Assembly (NCBI GenBank): GCA_030041045.1
Contig: JASHOQ010000026.1
Location: forward strand, 59,180 to 123,179
Direction of reading: 5' to 3'
From: Acidobacteriaceae bacterium
Lineage (GTDB): Bacteria; Acidobacteriota; Terriglobia; Terriglobales; Acidobacteriaceae
DNA: 64,000 nucleotides
In this document: in pieces, positions 1 through 7,754 of the stretch
Layout of the letters: each line of letters begins with the position of its first letter
Numbering within the stretch: the first letter of the stretch is position 1
Position numbers and translations under genes: made by a program
Notes under the pieces: generated by a model
The model's database searches: none
What the model was told of the DNA's origin: nothing
Seen by the model: the letters and a program-made list of their open reading frames with translations, nothing else

Positions 1-136
1 TTCCTACCTCCTCTTTGCTAACAGAGCGCCAAAGTCCATCGTTCCCGGAGACGCCAATCAGCTTGGCATATTTTTCGACTCCATCGTATGCGTCGTTATA
101 TACGATGGCTGTTCCGATTAAATTATGGCTATCCAT
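1..136 (-). CDS. Truncated hypothetical protein (N-terminal 45 residues)
   Basis: An open frame starts at ATG 136 on the minus strand and is still open at the window edge. The first residues are MDSHNLIGTAIVYNDAYDGV and about 45 codons are visible. An AGGAAA Shine-Dalgarno-like sequence lies about 8 nt upstream, which supports the start. The stretch is visibly more AT-rich than most of the window. I recognise no domain and assign no function. It lies downstream of the serine hydrolase on the same strand, separated from it by a hairpin terminator, so it is probably transcribed independently. Confidence 0.5.
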   Translation of the reverse strand, partial: MDSHNLIGTAIVYNDAYDGVEKYAKLIGVSGNDGLWRSVSKEEVG

Positions 137-184
137 CGCAGTTTTCCTTTCTAATCGACTGGGGTATACCCCGTCCGCAAGGTG

Positions 185-215
185 AAAAGGCCGTGCTTCG
201 CGGGCGCGGCCTTTT
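185..215 (-). terminator. Rho-independent terminator after the serine hydrolase
   Basis: AAAAGGCCG (185-193) and CGGCCTTTT (207-215) form a perfect 9 bp stem around a GC-rich loop. Read on the minus strand it ends in TTTT and lies about 50 nt past the stop codon of the hydrolase gene. Confidence 0.75.
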
Positions 216-267
216 CTGTGCGAACAGACAAATCATGTCACAGAGCATGTCTAGATGCAATGGGCCC

Positions 268-1611
268 TCACTTCCCGGGATCCACCAGCGCCCCGTACAC
301 CACCGCGTGGCTGCGGTAAAGCAGGCCGTGATTGTCGGGGCTGGTGCGCCGCTGGATCATGGCCACGAAGACAATGTCATTCGTCGGATCGACCCAGAAC
401 CACGTCCCCGCCGCGCCGTCCCAGAAGAACGTGCCTCTGCCATCCGGCAGGCTCGCCTCCGCCGGATCGTAGACCACGGCGCAGTCGTACCCGTATCCGA
501 ACCCGGGCCGCATCATGTGCATCCCGATGCCCCACTCGCCCGTCAGCAGCGATGCGGGCAGATGATTCGAGGTCATCAGCTTCACCGTCTCCGGTGAGAG
601 AATGCGCACGCCGCCCAGCTCGCCGCCGTTGGCCAGCATCTGCGCAAAGCGGTAGTAATCCTCCGCCGTCGCAACCAGCCCGCCGCCGCCCGAGGGCGCC
701 GTGGGTTGCGCGGTGTAATCGTCGGGCATGCCGTTGGCCATGTTCTCTTCCACCAGCTTGCCCGTTTTCGCGTCGTAATGGTAGCCCGGCGAGAAGCGCC
801 TGCGCTTGCCGGCGGGAACATAGAAGCCCGCGTCCTTCATCCCCAGCGGAGCAAAGATGTGGTCGTGCATGAAGTCCGGCAGCGACTGCCCCGAGAGCTT
901 CTCCACGATGTACCCCTGCACATCCATTGACAGGCTGTACTGCCACTGCCTGCCCGGCTGGTAGATGAGCGGAATCTGCGCCAGCCGGTCGATCATCTCC
1001 TCAAGGGTTTTTCCGTCGCGCACCTTCAGCTCGGCGTACATCTTTTCCGCGGGCGTGTTGCCGTTCCCGTACGTGAACCCCGCGGTGTGCGTCATCAGCT
1101 CGTTCATGGTCGGCGTCTGCTCGGGATCCGACACCAGCATCTTGCCCTTCGCATCCACGCCGTCGTAGACCTTCAGGTGCGCGAACTCGGGAATGTACTT
1201 CGCGATCGGATCCATGGGCAGCCACTTGCCCTGCTCGTAGAGAATCATCATGGCCACGCCGGTCACCGGCTTGGTCATGGAGTAGTCGCGGAAGATGGTG
1301 TCCCGGGTCATGGCCGTGCCCGCGGCCAGGTCTTTTTCGCCATACACGCGATACTCCACGATCTTGCCGTGCCGGGCCAGGATGGTCACCGCGCCGGCAA
1401 GCTGCTTCTGGTCGATCTCGCCCTGGATGAGTGCGTGCAGCCGCTCCAGGCGCTCGGAAGAAAACCCCACGCTCTCCGGCTTTACCGGCGTCATGTTGAG
1501 AACCGGCGCCGGCAACGCCGTCTTCGCTTCCTGCGCGCTCACCGCGCCCGCGCCCAGCAGCAATGCAATCCCTGTCAGCATCCGCAATCCGGCTCCGGCC
1601 ATCCCACGCAT
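268..1611 (-). CDS. Serine hydrolase, class C beta-lactamase-like, exported
   Basis: Member of the beta-lactamase/DD-peptidase (serine hydrolase) superfamily, which acts on peptidoglycan-like peptides, esters or beta-lactams; the true substrate cannot be told from sequence. The 447-residue protein has an N-terminal signal peptide ending near AVSAQ. The catalytic SxxK motif is SMTK (S111 and K114), followed by the usual V-A-M-M helix. A QYS..DVQG segment stands where the Tyr motif is expected, and WDGAAGTWFWVDP near the C-terminus replaces the third motif, as in many environmental homologues. I chose ATG 1611 because AAGGAG lies 8 nt upstream; the open frame extends further 5' but would overlap mnmE on the other strand. 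It is divergent from mnmE, with a palindromic repeat between them. Confidence 0.85.
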   Translation of the reverse strand: MRGMAGAGLRMLTGIALLLGAGAVSAQEAKTALPAPVLNMTPVKPESVGFSSERLERLHALIQGEIDQKQLAGAVTILARHGKIVEYRVYGEKDLAAGTAMTRDTIFRDYSMTKPVTGVAMMILYEQGKWLPMDPIAKYIPEFAHLKVYDGVDAKGKMLVSDPEQTPTMNELMTHTAGFTYGNGNTPAEKMYAELKVRDGKTLEEMIDRLAQIPLIYQPGRQWQYSLSMDVQGYIVEKLSGQSLPDFMHDHIFAPLGMKDAGFYVPAGKRRRFSPGYHYDAKTGKLVEENMANGMPDDYTAQPTAPSGGGGLVATAEDYYRFAQMLANGGELGGVRILSPETVKLMTSNHLPASLLTGEWGIGMHMMRPGFGYGYDCAVVYDPAEASLPDGRGTFFWDGAAGTWFWVDPTNDIVFVAMIQRRTSPDNHGLLYRSHAVVYGALVDPGK

Positions 1612-1689
1612 GCCCATCGCTCCTTCGTGTCTGTAGCGGATTCGCATTTCGCCGCCCTTTATATCAGGTCCATCCTTGGGCAGCAAAGC

Positions 1690-1757
1690 AGGCGAACCTG
1701 CGAACGTCCGCGACAGCGGACGCAAACTCGCCGGCTCGCCAACTCGATTCCTCGTCG
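1690..1757. repeat. Dispersed GTCCGC/GCGGAC palindrome with AACTCGCC octamers
   Basis: This stretch contains GCGAACGTCCGC, a short loop, GCGGACGC and then octamer-like AACTCGCC units. The same arrangement occurs at 51807-51860, 56283-56384 and 57009-57087. Here it sits in the divergent promoter region between the hydrolase gene and mnmE. Confidence 0.6.
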
Positions 1758-1785
1758 AACTGTTCCCTACAATGGTTTTGTCCGC

Positions 1786-3408
1786 ATGGGCACACCTGAA
1801 CCCATTCCGCAGGCGGGAGCAAAGCCGCCGACCGACACCATCGCCGCCGTCTCCACGCCTCCCGGCCGCGGCGGCATCGGCATCGTGCGCCTGAGCGGTC
1901 CACTGGCCGCATCCATCGCTGAGCAACTGGTCCGCCTGCGCCAGCCGCTCGAGCACGCCCACGCCCGCCTGGCCGACGTGATGGATTGGGCCGCGGAAGC
2001 GGAGGGAGATGCCTTAAGGGCGGACAATGCCTTTCACGATGAGGCACAAATCTCAGGCATCCGTATCGACGAAGCCCTCGTCACCTTCTTCGCCGCTCCG
2101 CGCTCGTATACGTCCGAAGATCTGGTTGAAATTGCAGCTCACGGCTCGCCCGTCGTCCTCGAGCTGCTTCTGCGCCGCGCCATCGGCTTCGGCGCGCGCC
2201 TCGCCGAGCCCGGTGAGTTCACCCAGCGCGCGTTTCTTTCCGGCCGTCTCGACCTCACCCAGGCTGAAGCCGTCCGCGATCTCATCGATGCGCAGACCCT
2301 CACCCAGGCGCGCCAGGCCGCCAGCCAGATGGGCGGCGCGCTCAGCCGCCGCGTAGCACCCGCGAAACAATCCCTCGTCGAGCTCATCGCCCTGCTCGAG
2401 GCCGGCATCGACTTCGCCGAAGATGACGTGGACGTCACACCGCAAAATGAAATCGCGCGCCGCCTCGACGCGCTCACGCCCGCGCTCGCCGCGCTCGAGA
2501 GCTCTTTCGCCCGCGGCCGCCTGGTGCACGACGGCCTCACCCTCGCCATCGTCGGCCGCCCCAACGCCGGCAAGAGCTCGCTCTTCAATCGGCTGGTGGA
2601 GCGCGACCGCGCCATCGTCACCGCCACGCCCGGCACCACACGCGATCTGGTCACCGAGCGCATCGCCCTCGACGGCATACCTCTCGAGCTGGTCGACACC
2701 GCCGGCCTGCGCGATGCCGCCCAGGGACTTGTCGAAGAAGCCGAACAGCTCGGCGTCGCGCGCAGCCGTGAAGCTCTCGCCGACGCCGCGCTCGTGCTCA
2801 TCGTTCTCGACGCCACGCAACCCCTCAATGAAGAAGAGCGCCGTCTCTTTGCCGCAGTGGAAGGCCGTCCCGCGCTCATCGCCATCAACAAATGCGACCT
2901 TGTCCCGGCAGATCGTTGCCCCACAGACGAGGATTCTGCAGGCATGGGCTCGGCAAGTCCGGGCACGGTAGGTCCGGGCTTAAGCCCGGACAACACGCCG
3001 TCCTTTTTGAAAGGTACGGGCTTTAGCCCGTACATCAACTCCGCCAATAAAACCGAAGGGGCTTCAGCCCCTGAAGAATACCGGCTCAGCCGCGAGATTC
3101 CCGCAATCTCCACCTCCGCCCTTACTGGCGAAGGTATTGCTGCCCTGCGCGAGCGCATTCTTTCGCTGGCCACCGGAGGTGCCGCGGCCGAACCCGGCAT
3201 GCTCACCAATCTTCGCCAGCACCAGGCCGTCGCCACCGCGCTGGCCGCGCTCAAAGACGCCGCCCACGCTAACGCGATTCGCATCCCCCACGAGATGATC
3301 CTGCTCGACCTTTACCGCGCGCTCTGGGCCCTCGACTCTCTCACCGGGCAGACTACTCCCGACGACATCCTCAACCTGATCTTCTCCACCTTCTGCATCG
3401 GAAAATAA
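1786..3408 (+). CDS. mnmE: tRNA modification GTPase MnmE
   Basis: MnmE with MnmG modifies the wobble uridine (cmnm5U/nm5U) of several tRNAs in the cytoplasm. The 540-residue protein shows the formyl-THF-binding N-domain starting at TIAAVSTPPGRGGIGIVRLSG. Its G domain has G1 GRPNAGKSS (257-265), G3 DTAGLRD (304-310), G4 NKCD (368-371) and G5-like SALTG (444-448). The family-typical C-terminal CIGK is present, carrying the catalytic cysteine. ATG 1786 fits the family N-terminus; the frame is open further upstream but overlaps the divergent gene. It is about 85 residues longer than the usual ~455. Much of the excess lies between G4 and G5, where 72 residues replace the usual 20-30 and the DNA consists of dispersed palindromes. 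The GTPase motifs are intact, so it is probably functional. Confidence 0.95.
   Translation: MGTPEPIPQAGAKPPTDTIAAVSTPPGRGGIGIVRLSGPLAASIAEQLVRLRQPLEHAHARLADVMDWAAEAEGDALRADNAFHDEAQISGIRIDEALVTFFAAPRSYTSEDLVEIAAHGSPVVLELLLRRAIGFGARLAEPGEFTQRAFLSGRLDLTQAEAVRDLIDAQTLTQARQAASQMGGALSRRVAPAKQSLVELIALLEAGIDFAEDDVDVTPQNEIARRLDALTPALAALESSFARGRLVHDGLTLAIVGRPNAGKSSLFNRLVERDRAIVTATPGTTRDLVTERIALDGIPLELVDTAGLRDAAQGLVEEAEQLGVARSREALADAALVLIVLDATQPLNEEERRLFAAVEGRPALIAINKCDLVPADRCPTDEDSAGMGSASPGTVGPGLSPDNTPSFLKGTGFSPYINSANKTEGASAPEEYRLSREIPAISTSALTGEGIAALRERILSLATGGAAAEPGMLTNLRQHQAVATALAALKDAAHANAIRIPHEMILLDLYRALWALDSLTGQTTPDDILNLIFSTFCIGK
2972..3072. repeat. Palindromic repeats inserted in frame in mnmE
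   Basis: Three palindromes lie inside the coding sequence: a perfect 20-mer centred on CTTAAG at 2972-2991, one centred on GGGCTTTAGCCC at 3014-3033, and AGGGGCTTCAGCCCCT at 3057-3072. The last two, with their spacing, match a pair inside the hpnI gene (52552-52611). They encode a low-complexity Gly/Ser/Pro loop in the MnmE G domain. Confidence 0.85.
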
Positions 3409-3425
3409 CTCGGCCCACGCCCCGG

Positions 3426-4706
3426 CTACTGCGGCTGCTGCTGGGCCTGCATGGCCTTGACCAGGCCTTCGCGGGCGGCGGCGTTGTTCGGGTCGCAGGC
3501 CAGCACCTCGCGGTAGATGCGAATGGCGTTCGCGTAGTCGCCGCTCCCGCGCTTCTGCTCAGCGAGGCCCACATAGCGCGATGCATCCGCGCCCAGGGTG
3601 CAATCGGCGCTTGGCGCTGCAGGAGCCTTAGCCTCCTGCGCCTCCGGAGTGGGAATCGGCTTGGCCGCAGAGGGCTTTGCGGCATGTGGCTTGGCGGCTG
3701 CTTGCGAAACGGGTACCGCTGCCGCCGGAGGCGCCGGAGCCGGTGCCGCGGGTCCGGCCATCGGCGCGGCGTTGACTGCCGGCGCCGAAGTCGCGTTCTG
3801 CGCCGGGTTCGCTGCCGGCTTCTGCGCAAAATGAATGCCAATCGCCGCGAGCACAATCACAGCCGCGAGCCCCGCCCCGCCAAATGTGTACGCGCGCGGC
3901 AAACCGCGCTTCGCTTCCGGTCGCTCTTCCTTTGCCGCAGGGATCGCCGGCGCCTCAAATGCCTTCGTCGTCGTGGCCGCCTCGCTCGCCGCGCCGTTCT
4001 TTTCCTTCGCCGCCTGCGCCATCGGCAGAGCCGCCAGCGTCAGTTGCGGCTCCGATTGCAACAGGTCCAGCTTTTCTTCGCCCGTCCACAGATACTCGTA
4101 AACCCCAAACCGCGCCGGAAAGGAACGCAGCGGCAATCCTTTGAGCGCCGCCACCTGCTGGCACAGGTCGTGCGTCAGCAGAATCTGTGCCGGCTTGGAG
4201 AGCTTGAGCAGCGTGACCAAATCGTGTGGAGGGTCGTGCGGAGGCTCCTGGCCCTGGCTGGATGAGTCCGGACCCGCCGGCTCCTTTGCTTCCGCGCCGC
4301 CCGCCCGTTCGCCTCCGCGCGCATCGATGGCAATAGAAACCGCAACCGGCCCGCTTCCGTGCCGGGCGCGGAACCCCTCCAAGCCCAGTTGCACCTGTCG
4401 CGAAACCACCAGAGCGTCGGCCGGCCGATTGAGCCGCGAGACATACAGATATTCGCGCGAGGAAACAAACACCCCCCGCTTCGACGCCACCGCATCTTCA
4501 ATCAGCGCCAGCACTCCGGGATGATGGCCGAGCGGATTCCCGGGCGAATTCGCCGGCCCGTTGTCGCCCGTCTCCGCACTGCGGCCGTTTGCTCCCCAGA
4601 AGCGGAGAACCATCTCGATTTTTCCCTGCGCCGGCTCCTGCGCCATTTTGTCCGCGAGCGTCTCCGCCGAAGCCCCGGAGAGCGTGCTGGAGGGCGATGG
4701 ATCCAT
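3426..4706 (-). CDS. Membrane protein with degenerate cyclase-like domain and C-terminal TPR
   Basis: A 426-residue protein. The N-terminal ~200 residues resemble a class III nucleotide-cyclase homology domain (VFVSSREYLYVSRL, VSIAIDARGG, ILLTHDLCQQV.. then FPARFGVYEYLW), but no metal-binding or transition-state residues are evident, so it is more likely a sensory pseudo-enzyme. One transmembrane helix follows (YTFGGAGLAAVIVLAAIGIHF), then a long Ala/Pro-rich linker, then a TPR-like pair of helices near the C-terminus (YVGLAEQKRGSGDYANAIRIYREVLACDP). ATG 4706 (MDPSPSS) is preceded by GAGGA. It is convergent with mnmE, 17 bp apart, and divergent from the exported-protein/kinase pair, with which it may form a signalling module. 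The role is inferred only from architecture. Confidence 0.65.
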   Translation of the reverse strand: MDPSPSSTLSGASAETLADKMAQEPAQGKIEMVLRFWGANGRSAETGDNGPANSPGNPLGHHPGVLALIEDAVASKRGVFVSSREYLYVSRLNRPADALVVSRQVQLGLEGFRARHGSGPVAVSIAIDARGGERAGGAEAKEPAGPDSSSQGQEPPHDPPHDLVTLLKLSKPAQILLTHDLCQQVAALKGLPLRSFPARFGVYEYLWTGEEKLDLLQSEPQLTLAALPMAQAAKEKNGAASEAATTTKAFEAPAIPAAKEERPEAKRGLPRAYTFGGAGLAAVIVLAAIGIHFAQKPAANPAQNATSAPAVNAAPMAGPAAPAPAPPAAAVPVSQAAAKPHAAKPSAAKPIPTPEAQEAKAPAAPSADCTLGADASRYVGLAEQKRGSGDYANAIRIYREVLACDPNNAAAREGLVKAMQAQQQPQ

Positions 4707-4884
4707 GGTTCCTCGGCGAATCCTCGAGCGATCCAAGGAGCGTTTGAGGAAATGCTGCAGCCTAAGGCCAAAGCCCTTAAGCCGGCGCAAGCAGCAAAGG
4801 CCTTGCACTCTGACCTCGGCTCAAGCCTTTTTCCAGAACGCCGTAGATCGATGAATCTACTGATTTTTATTGCGCTTTATGAGC

Positions 4885-4914
4885 GGAACTTGATACAGTG
4901 GAGCGAATTATAAC
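4885..4914 (+). promoter_or_regulatory. Possible promoter in the divergent region
   Basis: GGAACTT (4885-4891), an ECF-sigma-like -35 hexamer, is followed 17 bp later by TATAAC (4909-4914). This would drive the exported-protein/kinase transcript. The -10 does not fit the standard ECF consensus, so this is tentative. Confidence 0.3.
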
Positions 4915-4980
4915 ACAAGCTTATGGGACGCTTTCCCGCCGCGGGAGGGCCCCAGACGAAGTCTCTCCGAGGATAAGAAC

Positions 4981-7692
4981 ATGTCGCCTCATCTTCCACC
5001 GTACGCCGGGCGGCTTAGACGGTTTTTTTTGCTTGTTTGCCTTTTCGCGTTGCCTTTCGTTTCCCTTCCAGCGCAAGCCAAAAACGCCGGCCTTAACGCC
5101 ATCGAGATTTATCCCGGCCCCAACGGGCAAAACTACCAGCAGATCACCGACTTCGTCCTCGGCGGCAAGAACGAGCTTCTGCTCTGCGGTGACACCACCA
5201 CGGGCCAAACATCGGGAATCGACAAGAACGTCTATCATCGCCTTGGTAAAGTCGTTCTCTCGACCGGCATGACTGTCGAGCGCACCGCCGATGGCGTGCT
5301 CATGCTCACGCAGCCAGAGACGCCGCCCGCTTGCGTGGTTCCCGCCAACATCAAGTTCGATAAGGGCGGCTCGTTTTCCGCCGCCGATCTCGTCGAGAAG
5401 ACCGACATCGCCGGTTCCGTCGTCTCCGGCTCCGATCCCTCCACCACGCAGATTGCGCCCCTCAAGCCCGGCGTCCTGATCGTCTTCGTTCCCGCTCCCG
5501 ACAAGGAGCTGGCTGAGTACCTGCGCGCCGACCGCACCGCCAGCATTGCCGGATGGCAGCTTTACTTCACCGCTTACCCCGCCGGCACCCATCTTGCGCA
5601 AGCGAGCAAGTCCATGGCCGCTTTATACATGCAGGCAGCCGGCAGCGCTTTCACCGCTTATCAGACGGCAAAGTCCTCAAGCGCCCCCGACTACGCCCAG
5701 CTCGCCGGCGCGCGCCAGGCTGACGACAAGGCCGCCTCTCTCGTGGCTGGTGACGCCTCCATCGCCGGCCTGGGCCAGAAGATTCACACGGAAGTCCTGG
5801 CTCTGAGCGCCGCGGCCCAGGACAAGCTCGCCGCCTTTGAGCAGGCCCTCAAACAGCAGACCGCCGGTTACGCCAACCTGGTTGCCGCGGAACAGTTGGC
5901 CGACGGCGCCTTTCTCGTCGAGCCGGCCACTGCGGAGGTCACGGCGGCCGAATCCCAGACCAAGCAGGCGCGCGCCGCTCTCGAATCCATCCTCAAAAAC
6001 ACGGAATCCTCGATCGCTGCGCATCGCCCTGACGACGCCTCGGCCGAGATCGCCTCCGTCCGCGTCTTCGCGCCCGAGTATCCGCGTATCGCTACCGATC
6101 TGCAATCGATCTCCGGCCTCTTCGTCGCGCACGCCAAGGTCCTCGAAGAGCAGCCCGATTGGCCCGGCGCGGTCAAGGAACTCGAGAAAGCCGAAGCCGT
6201 CGTCGCCGGTCCCGATACTGAGGCCCTGCTGAAGGACGCACGCGAGCAGGCTCTCATCGCCGCCAACAAGGCTGCCGCCGATGACGCCACGCAGAAAAGC
6301 CAGACCGCCGAAGGCAGCGGCGACATCATCACTGCCTATGAAGTCCTCGACGACCTGCCGCCCGATCAACACGCGCTCATCACCGATCGCCTCGCAGCGC
6401 TCAAGGACCGTTACGTTCCCGCGGCCGAGCAAGCCGCCGCCGGACTGCAGAAAGCTCACGAGCCCATCAACGGCATCGGCGACGAATCCGGCATCCGCCT
6501 CGCCTACGCCTATCTCCAGCGCTGCTTCGCCATCACCAGCGATCCCGCCCTCCAGGACCGGATCGCCATCTTGGGCGAGGATTTGAGCTCCTATGATCTG
6601 GCGCAGGGCAAGCGCTACGCGGAAAAACCAGACGGCACCGGCGTCAACGTCGGCTGGGTCTACCTCACGGAGGCGCTCCAGTACAAATCGCAGACTGATT
6701 CCGGCGCCATCCACGACGAGCTCACCACCGCGCGCGCCGCGCATCTGCTCAAATCGCGCCTCTCGGTCAAAGTGGATTTCCGCGATCAGACCTCCCGCCG
6801 CGACGCCATCGATTTCGCCCAGCAGCTGACTGACTCGCTCGCCACCGGCCTCGAATCCTCCGGCCTCGATGTCAAGGTGGTTCGCCCCCAGGACACCACC
6901 CCCGTGCAGCCCAACTTCCAGATGGTCGGGGACGTCCTCCAGCACGAGATGACCAAGTCCGAGGAGATCGTCCCCAAGGAATCGAAGTACCGCTTCGGCC
7001 AGGAGGAGATACCCAACGACGCCTGGCTCCAGGTGAACCGCGACTACGAAAAGGCCAACAACGATCTCGAGGCCGCGCGCAGTGTGCTCGAGGGCGCGCA
7101 GGCCAAGGGCAAGAAAGGCGACATCAAGAAAGCCGAGGACACCGTCCAGGCCGACGAGAAGACTGTGGAAGATCTTCACGCCAAGCTCGACGAGATTCCC
7201 AAGACGAAAATGCAGGACGTTGAGCGCCCCTACACGTATTCGCAGATCAACTATCACCTCAAAATCGTCGTCGCCCTCCAGTTCCGCATCCTCGACAGCG
7301 CCGGCGAAGAGGTGGTGCAGACCATCCCCATCCGCAGCGACGCGCCCCAGGAGTACTTCACGCTGCAGGATGTAAAGCCGGATGACACCGGCGGTGTGCG
7401 CAATGAGGGCGCAATCCCCAACGACAACGATTTCCTCGAGACCGATGAGTACAAGGCGCGCGACGAGCTGATCGCCAAGGCCCGAGATCAGGTGGCCGGT
7501 TTGCCCGCCATCGTCCTCGCCCGCGCCGACCGCAGGGCCGCCAACGGCGACAACGACGGTGCGGCCGAACTCTACATTCTTTATCTTGATTCCACCCCGG
7601 TCGCGGATTCACCCGAGCGGCTGCGCGCGCGCAAGTTCCTCGCCGATCAGTTCAACTTCCGCGACATTGGCCTGGAAGCGCCGAAGGAATAG
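4981..7692 (+). CDS. Large exported helical protein upstream of a Ser/Thr kinase
   Basis: A 903-residue protein of unknown function. It has a clear signal peptide (Arg-rich start, FFLLVCLFALPFVSL core, cleavage after LPAQA near residue 33). A small beta-rich region follows (about 34-165, with LGGKNELLLCGDT and a repeated DKGGSFSAADLVEK-type segment). Then comes a very long Ala/Lys/Glu-rich helical region that looks like TPR or coiled-coil repeats (KSMAALYMQ, QAGDDKAA, AEAQSKQARAALESI-like heptads). The last third includes a segment around DVERPYTYSQINYHLKI and ends in another TPR-like stretch (RRAANGDNDGAAELYILYLDSTP). The kinase gene starts 62 bp downstream on the same strand, so the two are probably co-transcribed. 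It may be a periplasmic sensor or scaffold for the kinase, but that is inference. Confidence 0.7.
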   Translation: MSPHLPPYAGRLRRFFLLVCLFALPFVSLPAQAKNAGLNAIEIYPGPNGQNYQQITDFVLGGKNELLLCGDTTTGQTSGIDKNVYHRLGKVVLSTGMTVERTADGVLMLTQPETPPACVVPANIKFDKGGSFSAADLVEKTDIAGSVVSGSDPSTTQIAPLKPGVLIVFVPAPDKELAEYLRADRTASIAGWQLYFTAYPAGTHLAQASKSMAALYMQAAGSAFTAYQTAKSSSAPDYAQLAGARQADDKAASLVAGDASIAGLGQKIHTEVLALSAAAQDKLAAFEQALKQQTAGYANLVAAEQLADGAFLVEPATAEVTAAESQTKQARAALESILKNTESSIAAHRPDDASAEIASVRVFAPEYPRIATDLQSISGLFVAHAKVLEEQPDWPGAVKELEKAEAVVAGPDTEALLKDAREQALIAANKAAADDATQKSQTAEGSGDIITAYEVLDDLPPDQHALITDRLAALKDRYVPAAEQAAAGLQKAHEPINGIGDESGIRLAYAYLQRCFAITSDPALQDRIAILGEDLSSYDLAQGKRYAEKPDGTGVNVGWVYLTEALQYKSQTDSGAIHDELTTARAAHLLKSRLSVKVDFRDQTSRRDAIDFAQQLTDSLATGLESSGLDVKVVRPQDTTPVQPNFQMVGDVLQHEMTKSEEIVPKESKYRFGQEEIPNDAWLQVNRDYEKANNDLEAARSVLEGAQAKGKKGDIKKAEDTVQADEKTVEDLHAKLDEIPKTKMQDVERPYTYSQINYHLKIVVALQFRILDSAGEEVVQTIPIRSDAPQEYFTLQDVKPDDTGGVRNEGAIPNDNDFLETDEYKARDELIAKARDQVAGLPAIVLARADRRAANGDNDGAAELYILYLDSTPVADSPERLRARKFLADQFNFRDIGLEAPKE

Positions 7693-7754
7693 AGCGGACC
7701 GCGCACCGGGCGGACAAGGGCCCCGCAGTTTTTTCCCTTAAGCAGGAGACCTGA

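Noticed and set aside
5677..7257. A 526-codon open frame on the minus strand opposite the large exported protein
   Set aside because: Leu/Gly/Val-rich antisense translation with no domain; the plus strand has a signal peptide, start and downstream coupling to the kinase.
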